A DNA stretch of 64,000 bases. Source: Elymus sibiricus. Its lineage: Eukaryota; Streptophyta; Magnoliopsida; Poales; Poaceae. The notes under the pieces were generated by a model, which searched no databases, was not told the origin of the DNA, and saw only the letters and a list, made by a program, of their open reading frames with translations. Position numbers and translations under genes: made by a program. Numbering within the stretch: the stretch's first letter is position 1; every line of letters begins with the position of its first letter. Shown one piece after another: positions 1 to 11,900 of the stretch. The stretch covers positions 294,132,205 through 294,196,204 of the forward strand of contig CM077665.1 in the NCBI GenBank assembly GCA_039707655.1. Direction: 5' to 3'.

Positions 1-1697
1 TGATGACAACCATTGCCATGCTTCGCACATGATTGCTATTGCTTGTTGTCGTATGTCTCCATGTGTTGCCTCTCTCATGCTAGATGATTTGACATGTATT
101 GAGTGCAACAATGCTATTAATTTTGCTAATGAGATTGCCCCCATAGCTTTCTCTCATATCATTAGAGCTTTTGACATCTTTCATGTGAAGCATGCTTGCC
201 TTCCTTCCTTGCACCATATGCCTAGTGCCATGAATATAGCCATTGTTGCATCATATTATTCATGCACTTTTGCTTTTAATTATTATGTGCAAGAGAAGAG
301 AACCATCAGATGGATGATGTGTTTGTCTACCATGCGCATACATTATTTGCTTTGTTGTGTGTATGTGTAGGACACTTCGACTACATGTCAACCTCCACTT
401 CACGCGGGTTGACGATTCGAGCTCTTGAGAGCGAGCCATGCTACAACGACGCGCTTCTACGTCACACTTGCTTGTGTTTCGGCATTGTGAAGAATGCACA
501 AGGACACACTTTTGAGGTGACATCCTTCTTGAGCATGGATATTGTGGATCCTCCTACTTGTGTTGCTTGTACCATGACATATATTGGTCATCTTGGACCA
601 CTTACTTGCACACATGTTAGTGATATTGCTTGCCGCATTGCCATGCCTCATGAAATATATACCTTGTGTGTTGCATCCAACTTGCGGATTGATTTCTCCT
701 ATCATATGTTTGGTTGCACCAATGTCATTTCATCACATATGCCATGCCCGATTGCTTGCTACATGATTGACTTGATTGCCTCACACACGATGACCAATTG
801 CTCTTTCTATTGTGTTGAGTGCCACACTATCTTCACTACACCATATGCACATTATGCTTGGATTGTCTTTCACTTTGGATTGCCCCATGTGTTTAGACAC
901 TTCATTTTATTTGGTGTAGTGAATGATTCATATGCCTACCATAGACCTTTCAGTGATTGCTTTGTGCATGATTGCTATGACCATGCGGTAGATGCTTATT
1001 ATATTGTCACACATATTTGCATCCCTACCTCACCTTTGCACACTTGTTTGCATGATTACATTGTTTGCGCTCAACTTGTGTGCTTACACGCCATGACACA
1101 ATCCCTTGTCACACCATATGTTATGCATGATGACAACACTTGTGCAGTGATTCACCACTTGAATGCTTGGTTTTGCACTAACGCTAACCACATTTGTTTT
1201 TCCAAGTGTTTGTCGTATTTGTTCCTTTTGAAGGAATTAATTGACGGTGCGACATTGGAGAGTGCCCCTTTCGAGTTTGATGATGATGAGTGCTTGGTGA
1301 TCGTCCACTTCTACTCGGCGACGCCATCTCCTTTCCATGGTGATTTGGATTTTGATCTGAGGACGGATCTTTCCCAAGGGGGAGGGGATGATGCGGAGCA
1401 TCCTACGGACATCACCATGTCAAGAGTCTATTTGGCAAGTGACACATGCGACCTCTACGTCACATACATAAAGGGGAATCATCTCCTTTACATGTGTCCA
1501 CTTGACCCCTTCGAGGATGGCATACTACTTGACACTCCTTCCGTGTGCATACATAGGTATTGTAGGACCTTCACGGATGACAAGGAGGAGTGCAAGCGCC
1601 AAGGAACGACTACACCATCCTCAAGGGAAGCCTGGAAGCGGAGACAGAAGAAGATGGAGCTGCGGAGTCTACAACAGCTGAACGTCCGTCAGCCTCC

Positions 1698-1948
1698 GGA
1701 CGTCCGACGTCTTCCGGACGTCCGACGCCTGGAGTCCATCCCAGCCAGCGGACGAGGAGAATCTACAGCGACCGGACGACCAACGCCTTCCGGACGTCCG
1801 ACAGACTCCAGCGCCCGGACGTCCGAGCCCCGCGCCGAAATGACGGAAGTCCGAAGACCTCCGGACGACCGAGCCACGGACGTCCGACACGCTCCGGACG
1901 TCCGGACACTCCCGAGCCTCCGGACGACCGACGCCCTCCGGACGTCCG
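1698..1948. promoter_or_regulatory. Cluster of seven GGACGTCCG palindromes
   Basis: Exact GGACGTCCG occurs at 1698, 1716, 1792, 1817, 1878, 1896 and 1940, with GGACGACCG variants at about 1773, 1862 and 1922. Each contains GACGTC, the C-box core bound by plant bZIP factors (established knowledge). The last copy lies about 70 bp upstream of a TATA box, as expected for an LTR enhancer in U3. Regulatory action is inferred. The repeats are also translated in the overlapping ORF, so a coding role cannot be excluded. Confidence 0.5.
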
Positions 1949-2020
1949 GCACCTGCCTGTGTGCAACCGCGGGCCTTGGGCCTTGTATCCCTTCTCCACT
2001 TACCCCTTCGTGGCCAAGAC

Positions 2021-2028
2021 TATATATA
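2021..2028 (+). promoter_or_regulatory. TATA box (TATATATA)
   Basis: TATATATA is followed by a pyrimidine-rich stretch (CTTCCCCTCCCTCC), a typical plant core promoter context. It sits just downstream of the GACGTC cluster, so the pair looks like the U3/R part of an LTR. Confidence 0.5.
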
Positions 2029-2433
2029 CTCTTCCCCTCCCTCCTTTCTATGGTTAGCATTGGTTTTAGCTCATAGATAGATGAGCCTTTGCTCCTTCCA
2101 CTACCTCTCCCATGGAGTAGATGCCTCTATGAGAGAAGACCCCTAGTGGATGTCAAGGCCCCCTTTGCGTGGGAAGATCCCTAGTGGATTCAAGGCCCCA
2201 TCTCCCCATGGGATTTGGGATGAACTCTACCATGTATCCTCTTTCCCCTTGTTGTTCTTGTACCCTTGTGGATCTTGTGTGGATGTGAGCATAGTGGATG
2301 TGTGATTGGACTTGTTTTTGAGTGTTTCTCTTGTGATTTCCCCCTCGCGTTCTTCGTGTTCTTCGTGTTCATTCACCAATCCACCTCCAATTCGTGAAAG
2401 ATCGACGCACACGGGCGTGCCCCGTATCACCGT

Positions 2434-3455
2434 GGTGTCCTGAGAACGAGATACGCGGCTCCTATTGGGTTCGTCGACATGTCGGGCGGTCTTGTTGGAC
2501 TTGTTTTACCTTTCTCGAATGTCTTGCGCGAGGAATTCCAAGGGTACTTTGGGATATCTCGAGGTTGAGGTTTTCCAACGGAATTTCCTAGGAGATCAAG
2601 GGATTCGTGGTCGAGGTTATTCCTGTGGCGTGTGGTTAGTTTGTGATGGATGAGTTGGAGCACCCCTGCAGGGTTAAATCTTTTCGGGAAGCCGTGCCCG
2701 CGGTTATGTGGCAACTTGGAAATTTGTTTAACACCCGGTTATAGTTAACTTGAAGTAAACTCAAATAAAATACACCAACTGTGTGCGTAACCGTGACTTT
2801 CTCTGCTCGTGAACATGAACCGAGAGAGAACACGGTGGGGTTATGTTTCATGTAAGTAGCTGTTCAGGATCACTTAGTGATCATTCTAGTTCACGGCCGT
2901 CAAGCATAGGCCACCATATTTAATTCTTGTTCTCGTAAGTTAGCCACCAAATACATGCTTAGTGCTTGCTGCAGCCTCACCACTTAACCAATCCTCACCT
3001 ATTGGCTTACATAGTCTCGATACCCGGGTTATGAGATTGCTGAGTCCCTGTGGCTCATAGATTACAACAATACAGGTACAGGTGTTGACGAGTTCGTGCC
3101 AGATGATGTGTCTCAGCTCCAGTGGGAGTACGATGAAGAACGTAGGCATATGTACGTTACGTATCCGGATGAGTAGGGGAGCTTCATGGTGGTGTTCCTG
3201 GGCTAGCAAGGCAGTTTCATTGCTTTCTTTTATCGTTTGATTTCGTTCGTAGCCAAACCCTGTCTTCTGGATGAATGTATGAATAATTGTGTGGATTTGT
3301 AAGTTAGCTTGTGGCGAGTGTAAGCCAACTCATATACTCATCTCTTCCTACATGTATGCAATGATTTCTGTACTTGCGAAATGACTAGATGCGCTTCTAT
3401 CCCCGTCGAGGCTCTCGCGCCTTAATAGGGATAGGACCGCATCTTGGGCGTTACA
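2434..3455 (+). repeat. 5' LTR remnant of the chromovirus (last ~1 kb)
   Basis: It aligns by eye with the last ~1 kb of the LARD LTRs (7931-8947 and 15136-16157) and of the solo LTR (56025-57043), beginning at CCTGAGAACGAG and ending GGGCGTTACA. The upstream two-thirds of the LTR is missing. It is followed by a primer-binding site, so it is the 3' end of a 5' LTR. Confidence 0.75.
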
Positions 3456-3472
3456 AGTTGGTAATCAGAGCC
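3456..3472 (+). other. Primer-binding site, initiator-Met tRNA, with 1-base insertion
   Basis: AGTTGGTAATCAGAGCC follows the LTR end directly. The canonical site complementary to the 3' end of initiator-Met tRNA is TGGTATCAGAGCC, and this copy has an extra A inside it. The minus-strand LARD at 38832 keeps the canonical form. Confidence 0.75.
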
Positions 3473-4345
3473 ATACCGACCATAGGAACCCCTTGCTTGA
3501 TCGAACTTGGCCGATTCGAGTCTAGTGAAAAACTAATTTGAGTCTAGTTATATCGGATAGTAGGATTCTTTTACTCCTCTTCTATACTCTGGTGAGGAAT
3601 TACAACTTAGGAATTTTGATTCTACACTCTTCCCACTCAAAATTTTTTTAGGATCACGCGAGTATTTTGGAGCCTCTATGATACCGATGTGACAGGAATT
3701 ATGTTCTTGGTGCCTCCCATACGTATGGATTGGACCCGGGGAGTAGAGCTCCAGGGGATTCTTGACACATCGTTATCGTTCGGTTTCCTTAGTACTTCAG
3801 GACGCGGATGTTCGAAATTGCTTCAATACTATTTGTGGTGCGAAGAGTGTGGCGGCACCCAGTACTGGGGAGCGGGATCACATGTACTGCCATCTTTAGT
3901 ATCGTTGTGATTACGAGGGTTTGAGGTAGATGAGTTTCCAAGACCTCTGGTTGTGTGTTGAGGGATGTGATACACTGGAGAGTAGTGTTACTGCTAGGAG
4001 TTGAGTGATGGATAAAAACTCCGTGTATCCGTGGACCCGATTGCATAACCAAAGATTTCAGAAGTTCCTAGGTGGGATTTCCAGTAGTTTCCTAGGATCA
4101 TCTTCCGACAGATGTATGATGGTTTATACATTTGTTCCGAGCAACCTTAGCTCAAGACTTGTTGTGTTATTTCAAGTGGCTTCATGATCTAATGATGTTA
4201 TCACGATCCTGCAGAAGGCGTTCTTACTATTTGCAGTTTGAATGCAATTGATAATATTCCGTTCCAATTTCTTTCATGTCATTTGATTCAACTTATTTCG
4301 ATCATCTTTGCCAATGGTGTGCTGATATTCTTGTCCATCTTTAGG
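3473..4345 (+). other. Non-coding leader between primer site and gag
   Basis: No credible gene is seen. The first ~600 bp (to about 4090) is clearly related to the LARD leader at 8964-9560, sharing the order GAGTCTAGTT, TACTCCTCTTCTAT and GATGAGTTTCC. The last ~250 bp is specific to this element. Shared leader sequence is where packaging and dimerisation signals would be expected, but that role is inferred. Confidence 0.6.
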
Positions 4346-4873
4346 ATGGCTCCGACAACTCGTGGGAACCCAGGTCGTAAGGGGTAGCAGTCTGATCCTC
4401 CACCACCCCCACCACCACCTATACCTCCGGAGGCATGGCAGGCAGTGATGGCCGCAACCAATGCCAACACCCACATGTTTCTCAGTTTGTTGCAAGGTTT
4501 TCAGAATTAGGGACGGCAAGGTCATCAAGGGAATTTCAATAATCAGCCGCACTTTGCAACTCTGAACTAGTTCCTCACAAATCAACCAAAGTCCTTCACC
4601 TGTTGTGATCAACCTCTTGATGCGGACGATTGGCTCCGTGACATGAACAAGCATTTTGAGTGCAGCAATGTTAGGCTTGAGGACTATGTCAAGTTTGCGA
4701 CCTTCCAGCTCAAGGGTCAGGCAGCAGATTGGTGGCAGCAATACAAGGATTCCAGAGGTGGCCGTGCAGTCTCTTGGGATGATTTCTGCCATGACTTCAG
4801 AGCCCATCATATCCCGACGAGCTTTGTCAAGGGTATTCGTGAGAAGTTCAGGAACCTGAAGTAGGGGAGTATG
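4346..4873 (+). pseudogene. Gypsy gag, N-terminal part, split by a LARD
   Basis: It begins ATGGCTCCGACAACT and runs through a proline-rich stretch into a Retrotrans_gag-type core (FQLKGQAADWW, then WDDFCHDFRAHHIP and GIREKFRNL). It forms the first part of the capsid protein of the chromovirus. Four in-frame stops at 4385, 4508, 4568 and 4862 are all TAG at positions where glutamine (CAG) fits, consistent with C-to-T mutation. The frame continues at 16158 after the LARD. The frame-matched handover and the GTATG duplication on both sides show that this was one gene before insertion. Confidence 0.85.
4869..4873. repeat. Target-site duplication GTATG (left copy)
   Basis: GTATG immediately precedes the LARD 5' LTR. 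The same five bases follow the 3' LTR at 16158-16162. Five bases is the usual Gypsy integrase footprint. Confidence 0.95.
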
Positions 4874-5955
4874 TGTAACAGCCCGGGACCAACGCTCCAA
4901 AAGATTCCCCGTTTATTCCGTTGTCATCGGGCGATTCTTTTGTTTGTCGCATTCATCATCGCATCATTCGCATCATCCGCATTGCATCGGCACTCCTTTG
5001 CCATCATTTTTCAAAAACTTGCATTCGTTCATAGTCGCTGGTTTTCTCCGTTCTTGTCGTTGACCGTTTCGAAACCAACCACACAAGCACGCGCCCACGA
5101 CATCGATAAAAAAATGTTTTAAAGGTGCACGAAAAATATTCTCGGATTGGGTCGAAAGTTGGCGTGCGTTCTTGTTTTATTGTTGGTAGACCACCTGTCA
5201 AATTTCGTCGCAATCGGGGATCGTTTGATACACCAACGGATAGACATATAACGACACTATAGCCGGATAAATCGTCGGACGTTTTGGTATTTCAAAACAT
5301 GTCACGGGCCTCAAACCTCCCTCTCATCTCAGCCTAGCCCATCTACATAGCCCACTAGACCCACCTAGCCTACCCCTCCATTCGGGACCGTCGGATCACG
5401 ATCCTACGGTCCGAAAACGGACTAAATGTGCCAACCCTAGCCCCCTTGCTAAAATAGACCCGCTCCTTCCATTTTGGGGCAGAAAACCCTACCCCCTACC
5501 CTCCACCTACCTCCAGCTGCCGCTGCTCCTCGGAATCCGCACCCAGCCATCCCCTCCGTGACGGTTGGCGAGCCGTCGCCGCCACCCCAGCCACTCCTGC
5601 GCCATCAGCTCCCAGCCACTCCAGATCGGACGGCCAAAGGGCCAGCTAGCCAGCCCCGCCACACCGGAGCTAGCCGCGCCTCCACCCGCAGCCAGCCATG
5701 GCCCGCCAGGCCCGTCGCGGGCCCTTGTCATGCTGCTCCCGGTAGTGAGCGCCCGTTCTGGATAGAGGGGAGGGGCCCCTCGAGCGCCCGCAGCCTCGCG
5801 TCCTGCTGCTTTGAGCCGGCCGGCCACTGGAGTTCCGGCGAGCCCCGACGCCCACGAACCCCCAGGTCACGTCGTTCCTCCCCCGTTCCTCCCGTTTTCC
5901 CTCCTCCTTCCTTCCCGTCTCACCTCTCTCTCTGTCTATTGTAGCAGCCGCCGCC

Positions 5956-6273
5956 ATGGATGTGGAGCTCGCGCCCGCCGTCGCTGCGTGCCCGCAGTCG
6001 CCGGGAATGGACGGATCCGGCACCCACGACCTCAGATCCGCTAGTTCCTGGCCAGATCCCGCCGCTAGCCGCCTTGCCCCGCCTCCTTGCGTCGCCGCCA
6101 TGGCCTCGTGCTCCTTGAGAGCACGAGAGGACGACGACCGCGCCTGGCCTCGCTCGCCCCTGCCAGCAGCCGCGTGGGCCTCGCTCCAGCCAGCGCCCAT
6201 CGAGGCCCAGGCCTGCCTCAGCCTCCTCACTAATCGGGCTTTGTCCATGGTGAGTGCAACCCGCAGATTTTAA
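5956..6273 (+). pseudogene. LTR exon-1 ORF, 5' LTR copy
   Basis: This is the counterpart of the ORF at 13152-13448. The start context (GCCGCCGCCATGG) and first residues (MD-ELAPAVAACPQ) are shared. A small indel near codon 25 then moves the frame, and the tail diverges and reads past the splice-donor position. No known domain. It is described because its 3' LTR homologue is the cleaner copy. Confidence 0.3.
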
Positions 6274-6320
6274 TATTTGTAGATATTACCTGCTCTTTTG
6301 TCATGCAAACGAGCACAGCC

Positions 6321-6379
6321 GATATGGCTAGCGTAGCCACACCACATGCATGGGGTCCTGGGTTCGATTCCCAGCCGCC
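6321..6379 (+). repeat. tRNA-like module in LARD 5' LTR
   Basis: A perfect tRNA T-arm is present: CTGGG (6358-6362), loop TTCGATT, CCCAG (6370-6374). It contains the pol III B-box GGTTCGATTCC (6361-6371). An A-box-like GGCTAGCGTAGCC lies about 30 bp upstream. No acceptor stem pairs around it, so it is not an intact tRNA gene. It may be a tRNA or SINE remnant fixed in the LTR family. It lies ~70 bp after the splice donor, as in the 3' LTR copy. Confidence 0.6.
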
Positions 6380-7287
6380 TCAATATTTTGCATGTATTTT
6401 TTTCTTTTGCACACACACACACACAATGTTCCCGTTGGGTGCAGATTCGGCCCGTAACCGTTTTTTTCCTGCTCTGTGGTTTTAACATTATTCATGGACA
6501 TGTCTAATTTTAGAAATGCCCCTGTTTTGCATTGTTAATATATAATTAACCGTGCAGCGGATTAAAACATGTCATATATGTAAAATGTGTAGATTTTTAT
6601 GTAGTTTCATAATATCCCACCTTCGTCCATGATAAAAATGTTTAAACTTGCTGTTTGCACTAACTTGCATAAATGTCATGCTAAAATGGTTTTTATCATA
6701 ACTAAATAACCGTAGCTCCGATTAAAATGATCCACATATGTAACTTGACTAGAAAAATGTGTATAATCACATGGCACACTTTATTTTCCTGTTTAATAAA
6801 TGTAAAATATGCTTAGGACAGATCTGGACCAAAATCATAATATGCATATGAGGTTGTTTCAGAAGTGCTATATGTTGCTTCCGGCCTCATTTAATATGCC
6901 TAGATGTTGTAGTTGTTTATGCTTCAGCGTTTGCCATGTTAAAAAACATTTAATATTGATGAGTACCAAAATGAGAGTGAACTAAATAATTCGAACGTGG
7001 TGTTTCGTCAATATGGAACTCGTTGCATATTGAACTTCACTGAATTTGTAGTGCTCGATTGTAGCATCTTACCATGCCACACCTTTCATATTTAATCAAA
7101 CATGCATAATATTTGTTTGCGCATCATGTCATGAGTATGTTGTGGTGTATCGTGTGTTGATTGTTGTTTCCGTTTTGATTCTTCTCGATAGATTTCCGAA
7201 AGCGTTCGGAGTGTGCGGATTTGTTCGACTCCGTTGGTTCGTCTTCATCATGGACTCGATCTTATTCCAAGCGGGATCTCAGGCAAG

Positions 7288-7470
7288 ATGACCATTTCCC
7301 TGGATACCACTACTATCATTGCCGTGCTAGTTATCTCGTTTCTAACGATATGTCTCGCTACCTACCACTTGTTTGTCAAGCCTCCCAAATGCCATGATAA
7401 GCCCCTAACCCTCCACATCCCAGCCAACCATTGTTTGGCAATGTTACCGCTTGCTCAGTCCTTCTTATAG
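7288..7470 (+). CDS. Short single-TM peptide ORF in LTR exon 2
   Basis: This 60-codon ORF opens MTISLDTTTIIAVLV. Residues ~7-29 form a hydrophobic segment able to span a membrane, followed by a basic FVKPPKC-type stretch. The same ORF is open in the 3' LTR (14496-14678), and its N-terminal and TM part are kept in the solo LTR (55403). It lies in the exon-like block that starts at a CGATAG acceptor. Whether it is translated is unknown. No family is recognised, and conservation could reflect LTR homology alone. Confidence 0.3.
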   Translation: MTISLDTTTIIAVLVISFLTICLATYHLFVKPPKCHDKPLTLHIPANHCLAMLPLAQSFL

Positions 7471-8947
7471 CGTTTCTAGTTGCAGGTGCAATTGTTTCCA
7501 TGTGCCAACATGGGTGTTTTGAGCTATCACAATATTATTGCTATTTAATTTAATGCACATATATACTTAGTAAAAGGTGGAAGGCTTGGCCTTTTGCTTG
7601 GTGTTTTGTTCCACTTTTGCCGCCCTAATTACTTGTGTACCAGTGTTATGTTCCATATTGAGCACTCCTAACATGCTCGGGGTTGTTATGGGGACCCCCT
7701 TGATTTTCGTTTTAGGATAAAACTCATCTGGCAAGGCCCAACATTGGTACTACATTTGCCTAATAACTAATAAAATTGCATAGGGACTTTCCGGACCACG
7801 TGGATAATTAATCAACCCCCGGGCCAATGCTCCTCATGAGTGTTGGTCCAAACTAGAGTTGTGTGCGGGGCCAACCCGGGGCAACTCGGGAGATGTCTAT
7901 CAGGCCACTGTACGCTACGCTCATCCGATTGTGCCCTGAGAACGAGATACGCGGCTCCTATCGGGATTGTCGGCACGTCGGGCGGCCTTGCTGGATTTGT
8001 TTTACCTTTCTCGAACATCTTGTGCGCGGGATTTCGAGGATACTTCGGGCTATCTTGAGGTTGAGATTTTCCATCGGGATTCCGCAAATACTACGGTCTT
8101 ATCCCGCGGTTGAGGAATTCCAACGCAGCTTGTGGTTAGTTTGTGATGGATGAGTTGGAGCACCCCTGCAGGTTTAAATCTTTCATGAGATCCGTGCCCG
8201 CGGTTATGTGGCAACTTGGAAATTTGTTTAACATCCGGTGATAGAGAACTTGAAGCAAACTCTAATAAAATACATCAACCGTGTGCGTAACCGTGACCGT
8301 CTCTTCTCGTGAGGCCTGCTCCGAGAGAGAACACGATGGGGTTATGTTTGATTCGTAAGTAGGTGTTTAGGATCACTTAGTGATCATTACTAGTTCACGT
8401 CCGTTTATGCGACGATCATCCCCCTTATTCTTGTACTTGTAAGGTAGCCACTCAAATGCTTAGTGCTTGCTGCAGCCTCACCACTTAACCATACCTCACC
8501 CATTAAGCTTTAATAGTCTTGATACCCTTGGAAATGAGATTGCTGAGTCCCCGTGGCTCACAAATTACTACAACAACAGTTGCAGGTACAAGTAATGCGA
8601 TGCTTTGACGTGAGAGCGATGCTTATTTGATTTGGAGTTCTTCTTCATCTTCATCAATCTAGGATGGGTTCCAGGCCGGCAGCCTGGGATAGCAAGGATG
8701 GATGTCATTTTATCGTTTGATTTCGTCCGTAGTCGGACCCTGCTCTTCTGTATGATGATTGTATATGTTGTTGTATTGATGTGATCTTGATTTAGCTTGT
8801 GGCGTGTGTAAGCCAATTCCATATACACATCTCTTCCTTACATGTACTTGTAATGATATCCATTCTTGCGAAACGACAAGATGCGCTTCTATCTTTGGCG
8901 AGGTCCTTGAGCCAAAATAAGGATAGGACCGCATCTTGGGCGTTACA

Positions 8948-8963
8948 AGTTGGTATCATAGCC
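8948..8963 (+). other. LARD primer-binding site (one mismatch)
   Basis: AGTTGGTATCATAGCC follows the 5' LTR. It differs from the canonical Met-tRNA site by G-to-T (CAGAGCC to CATAGCC). Confidence 0.85.
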
Positions 8964-11900
8964 TGTACCGACCTAGGAGCCCCCTTGATTGATCGAACTT
9001 GGCCGAGTCGAGTCTAGTGAAAAACTATTTTGAGTCTAGTTATATATCGGAGAGTAGGATTCTTTTACTCCTCTTCTATGCTCTGGTGAGGAATCCTGAC
9101 GTAGGAATTTGAATTCTACCCTCTTCTCACTCAATTTTTTTTAGGATCACGCGGGTATTTTGGAACCTCTATGATGCCGATGTGACGGAATTCTGTACTT
9201 GGTGCCTCCTGTTTCCGAGGAGTAGAGCTCCAAGGGATTCATGACACATCGTTATCGTTCAGTTTCCTTAGTACCTCAGGAGGCGGATGTTCGAAATTGC
9301 TTCAATACTATTCGTGGTGCGAAGAGTGTGGCGGTACTCAGTACTGGGGAGTGGGATTACATGTACTGCCATGTTTAGTATCGTTGTGATTACGAGGATC
9401 TGAGGTAGATGAGTTTCCGAGACCTCTGGTTGTGTGTTGACGGATGTGATACATTGGAGAGTAGTATTACTGCTAGGAGTTGAATGATGGATTTTACTCC
9501 GTGTATCCGTGGACCCGATTGCATAACCAAAGATTTTAGAAATTCTTAGGTGGGAATTCAAGTAGTTACCTAGGATTATCCTTCCAGCAAATGCAAATGG
9601 GTTATGTATTTGTTTCCGGCTTAATTTGCAAGCCTCGTCCTTGTTTTGTTGGAGTACGGTAATTCGAGTTGCTTCGATGTCAAGTGGTGAATTCATATCA
9701 TTTCTAAGTGGTGTTCTCATATTCCTATGAGAATGCTAATCCTTTTACTCAATCAAATTGGCATGTCAGTTCTTTCCAACAGGTGTGCTTCTCTTCAAGA
9801 TAATTCAATCCTATTTCAATATTTGCAAGATAAATCCTCATATTTCTTTCTGGAGTTCGTCTCATCTGTCTCAAGTTGTCTTTGTTTTTCCCACCCTCCA
9901 GCCCTTTTTCTTCAATGGGTAATTCTCATCCAAGTGCCTTTCTTTTCATGTGATGCTTCTGCTATCTTTTCTTCCATATCGTATCCGGTGATTCAGTGTG
10001 AAGATGCTAAGGAGCTTCAAGTTCATCATTCTTGGTTCTTGTTTTCTTCCCCGGTGGATTCGATTCTAGTTCTCGGTGTTCGTCATATCCATTCCATTTG
10101 CTAAAGGCTTCCCGTGTTGGAAATTCTTAATCAAGCCTCTGTTGTTTATTTACCTCTCTTCATTCTATCCGGAGTGCTGAAGACATCTCAGAAGATTCGT
10201 GTTTCCTTTCAAAATCTGCTTAAATTATTTCGAGGTTCTCACCTCATCAAGTTTTCGTTTGTACCGGTGCAATCTCTCTTCCTAAGCAATCATTTCAACG
10301 GTGTTTTCTTTGAGTGGGCTCATAACCCACAGGTTTTTCTCCAGGATCTTACCTGGCTCTTCTAATCTTTTCTGGAGATCTCAAGTTCCTTTCAAATGTG
10401 ACGTAAGAATGAATTCCATCAGTCATATTCCTTCTCCAAGTTCGATTTGAATTATTTTCATCATTGGCTCAACCGTTCTTTATTAGTTGTTCCGAAGATC
10501 TCAGTAATTCTTGGTGTTGTTTCTCATCATCATGATCAACTTGAAGATTGAAGAAGAGTATTTCTTAAATCCTTATCCGTTATTCCGAAGATTCATGGTT
10601 TCGGCTGTTGCTAACCTCTCAAATTCTTTTCGATCATGAGTAATTCCTTCCATATCTATCCGGAGAATTTCAGTGTTATTTTCATTTCTCGATCCTTCGA
10701 AGGCCATCATTCCAGAAGATTTCTTTGTTCTCAGCTTTCAGCTTTCGTTCTCACATTCTTCTCAATTGTTGTCCCTTCGTTCGTATCTCAATTATTCCGG
10801 AGCCTTGTTGAAGTTTTCTGCTAGTTGGATCATGATCTCTTCGTTCTGATGCATTTCCATTCATTCGTTGTATTCTCATTCGTTCCAAATTCTCACCGGT
10901 GTTTCGTTGAAGACTTCTTCAAGTTTGTGCCCAATCTCTCTCAATTCATTCTCAAGAAGAATAAGTAGTATACATAATCCGTTGTTTATCATAAATTTCA
11001 CTTGATGAAGGATAAGCAGACATAATTCTTATTCTTGTTTCCTTGAGATGATTCCAATCCTTCTTCCGGAATTGTTCATGATATCAATTCTCGATTCTAA
11101 GTTATTCATCCTTCTGTTCCGGAGTTCTTCCGAAGGTTCTTCATGGCGGCTCTTCAAGGATTTAATTCCTTCTCAAAGTGTTCTTCAAGATTCTTGTTGG
11201 ATAGGCTCAAGTATCATTCGTCTTGTATTCCGAAGTGCAATTCATTCTCTCTTATCTTTGGAGATGGTGTTATAGCATTCTTGATTCATGAGGAGTCTTG
11301 AAGAGAATTTTTTTCAAGAATGAGGTATTTAAACCCATCATATCTTTCTCGAAGTTATCTTGGATTGGATTTCACCTAAAGCATTTCCTACGGGTTGGTG
11401 CTATCATGGTGCTTATCAATGATCCAAGTATTCATGTATCCTCTTGGTGAAAGAAATTTCACATCTCTTGTTGTTCCCCAGCATTTAACTATTTTTCCGT
11501 TAGTGGAAGGTTGTCACCTCATAATTTTGAAATGTTTTCCATAAGCGCACAACAAGCTTTCCTTTTCGTTGTTGATTTTCCATCAACTCCGTTCAATCAT
11601 TCTTTCTAGGCATGCTTTTCAAATTCAATTGGGATAGAAGTTGTCATTTTTCTTCTCCGTTCTCTTCTTCCAACCAATCTAGCTTCTATTCTTTTGTTCT
11701 GGAGGCATTTTGATGTGCTCCCTTTGTACCATCATATTGTTTTATCAAGATCATGTTCTTTCCTTGCTTATCCATTATCCGGGGTGTTGTGTCCTCTCTT
11801 CAAGTTCTTTCTATCTTATCAAGTTTTGCCTCTCTTGTCTATCAAAGTGCTGCCCAAATTTCTTGTGAATTCTTGCTTGTTCCTCATTTCATTCTTCATC

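Larger units (their letters stand above)
2..2076 (+). pseudogene. Cys/His-rich unknown ORF, frameshifted
   Basis: An open frame enters from the left edge (frame of position 2). Near position 310 it hands over to the frame that stays open to 2076, so a 1-base indel probably separates two parts of one original frame. The product is rich in Cys, His, Met, Tyr and Ile, with many short CxxH-like and HxC pairs but no regular zinc-finger spacing that I can name. From about 1675 it changes to a low-complexity Arg/Pro/Ser tail (repeated RPPDVRR-like units) that simply translates the GGACGTCCG palindromes. I recall similar frames near the 3' ends of grass Gypsy elements but know no function. It is more likely a retrotransposon ORF than a cellular gene. 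Confidence 0.4.
1..2433 (+). mobile_element. Part of an unidentified LTR retrotransposon
   Basis: This stretch is cut by the left window edge and ends where the ~1 kb chromovirus LTR remnant begins. It holds a long Cys/His/Met-rich reading frame, then a cluster of GACGTC palindromes, a TATA box at 2021 and a non-coding tract with the recurring phrase CCTAGTGGAT. That order (body ORF, enhancer-like repeats, TATA, transcribed leader) is typical of a retrotransposon 3' end entering its LTR. I could not place the LTR termini or a target-site duplication, and I do not recognise the family. The junction near 2434 is inferred from the point where the sequence becomes alignable with the LTR copies at 7931, 15136 and 56025. 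Confidence 0.5.
4874..8947 (+). repeat. LARD 5' LTR
   Basis: It runs from TGTAACAGCCCGGGACC to GGGCGTTACA. Gene-like parts inside it are a degraded TATA position (CTAAAATAG at 5449), an ATG at 5956 in a GCCGCCGCC context, a splice donor ATG|GTGAGT at 6249, a tRNA-like module at 6321, a CA microsatellite near 6411 and a second exon-like block at about 7193-7485. Small indels and substitutions distinguish it from the 3' LTR, so the insertion is not recent. Confidence 0.9.

Noticed and set aside
5474..6248. Overlapping Pro/Ala/Arg-rich ORFs on both strands in the LTR
   Set aside because: GC-rich LTR leader leaves many frames open by chance. Only the ATG in a Kozak context (5956 and 13152) has independent support.
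6321..6379. Functional tRNA gene
   Set aside because: The T-arm and B-box are good, but there is no acceptor stem, the anticodon arm is poor and there is no correct overall length.
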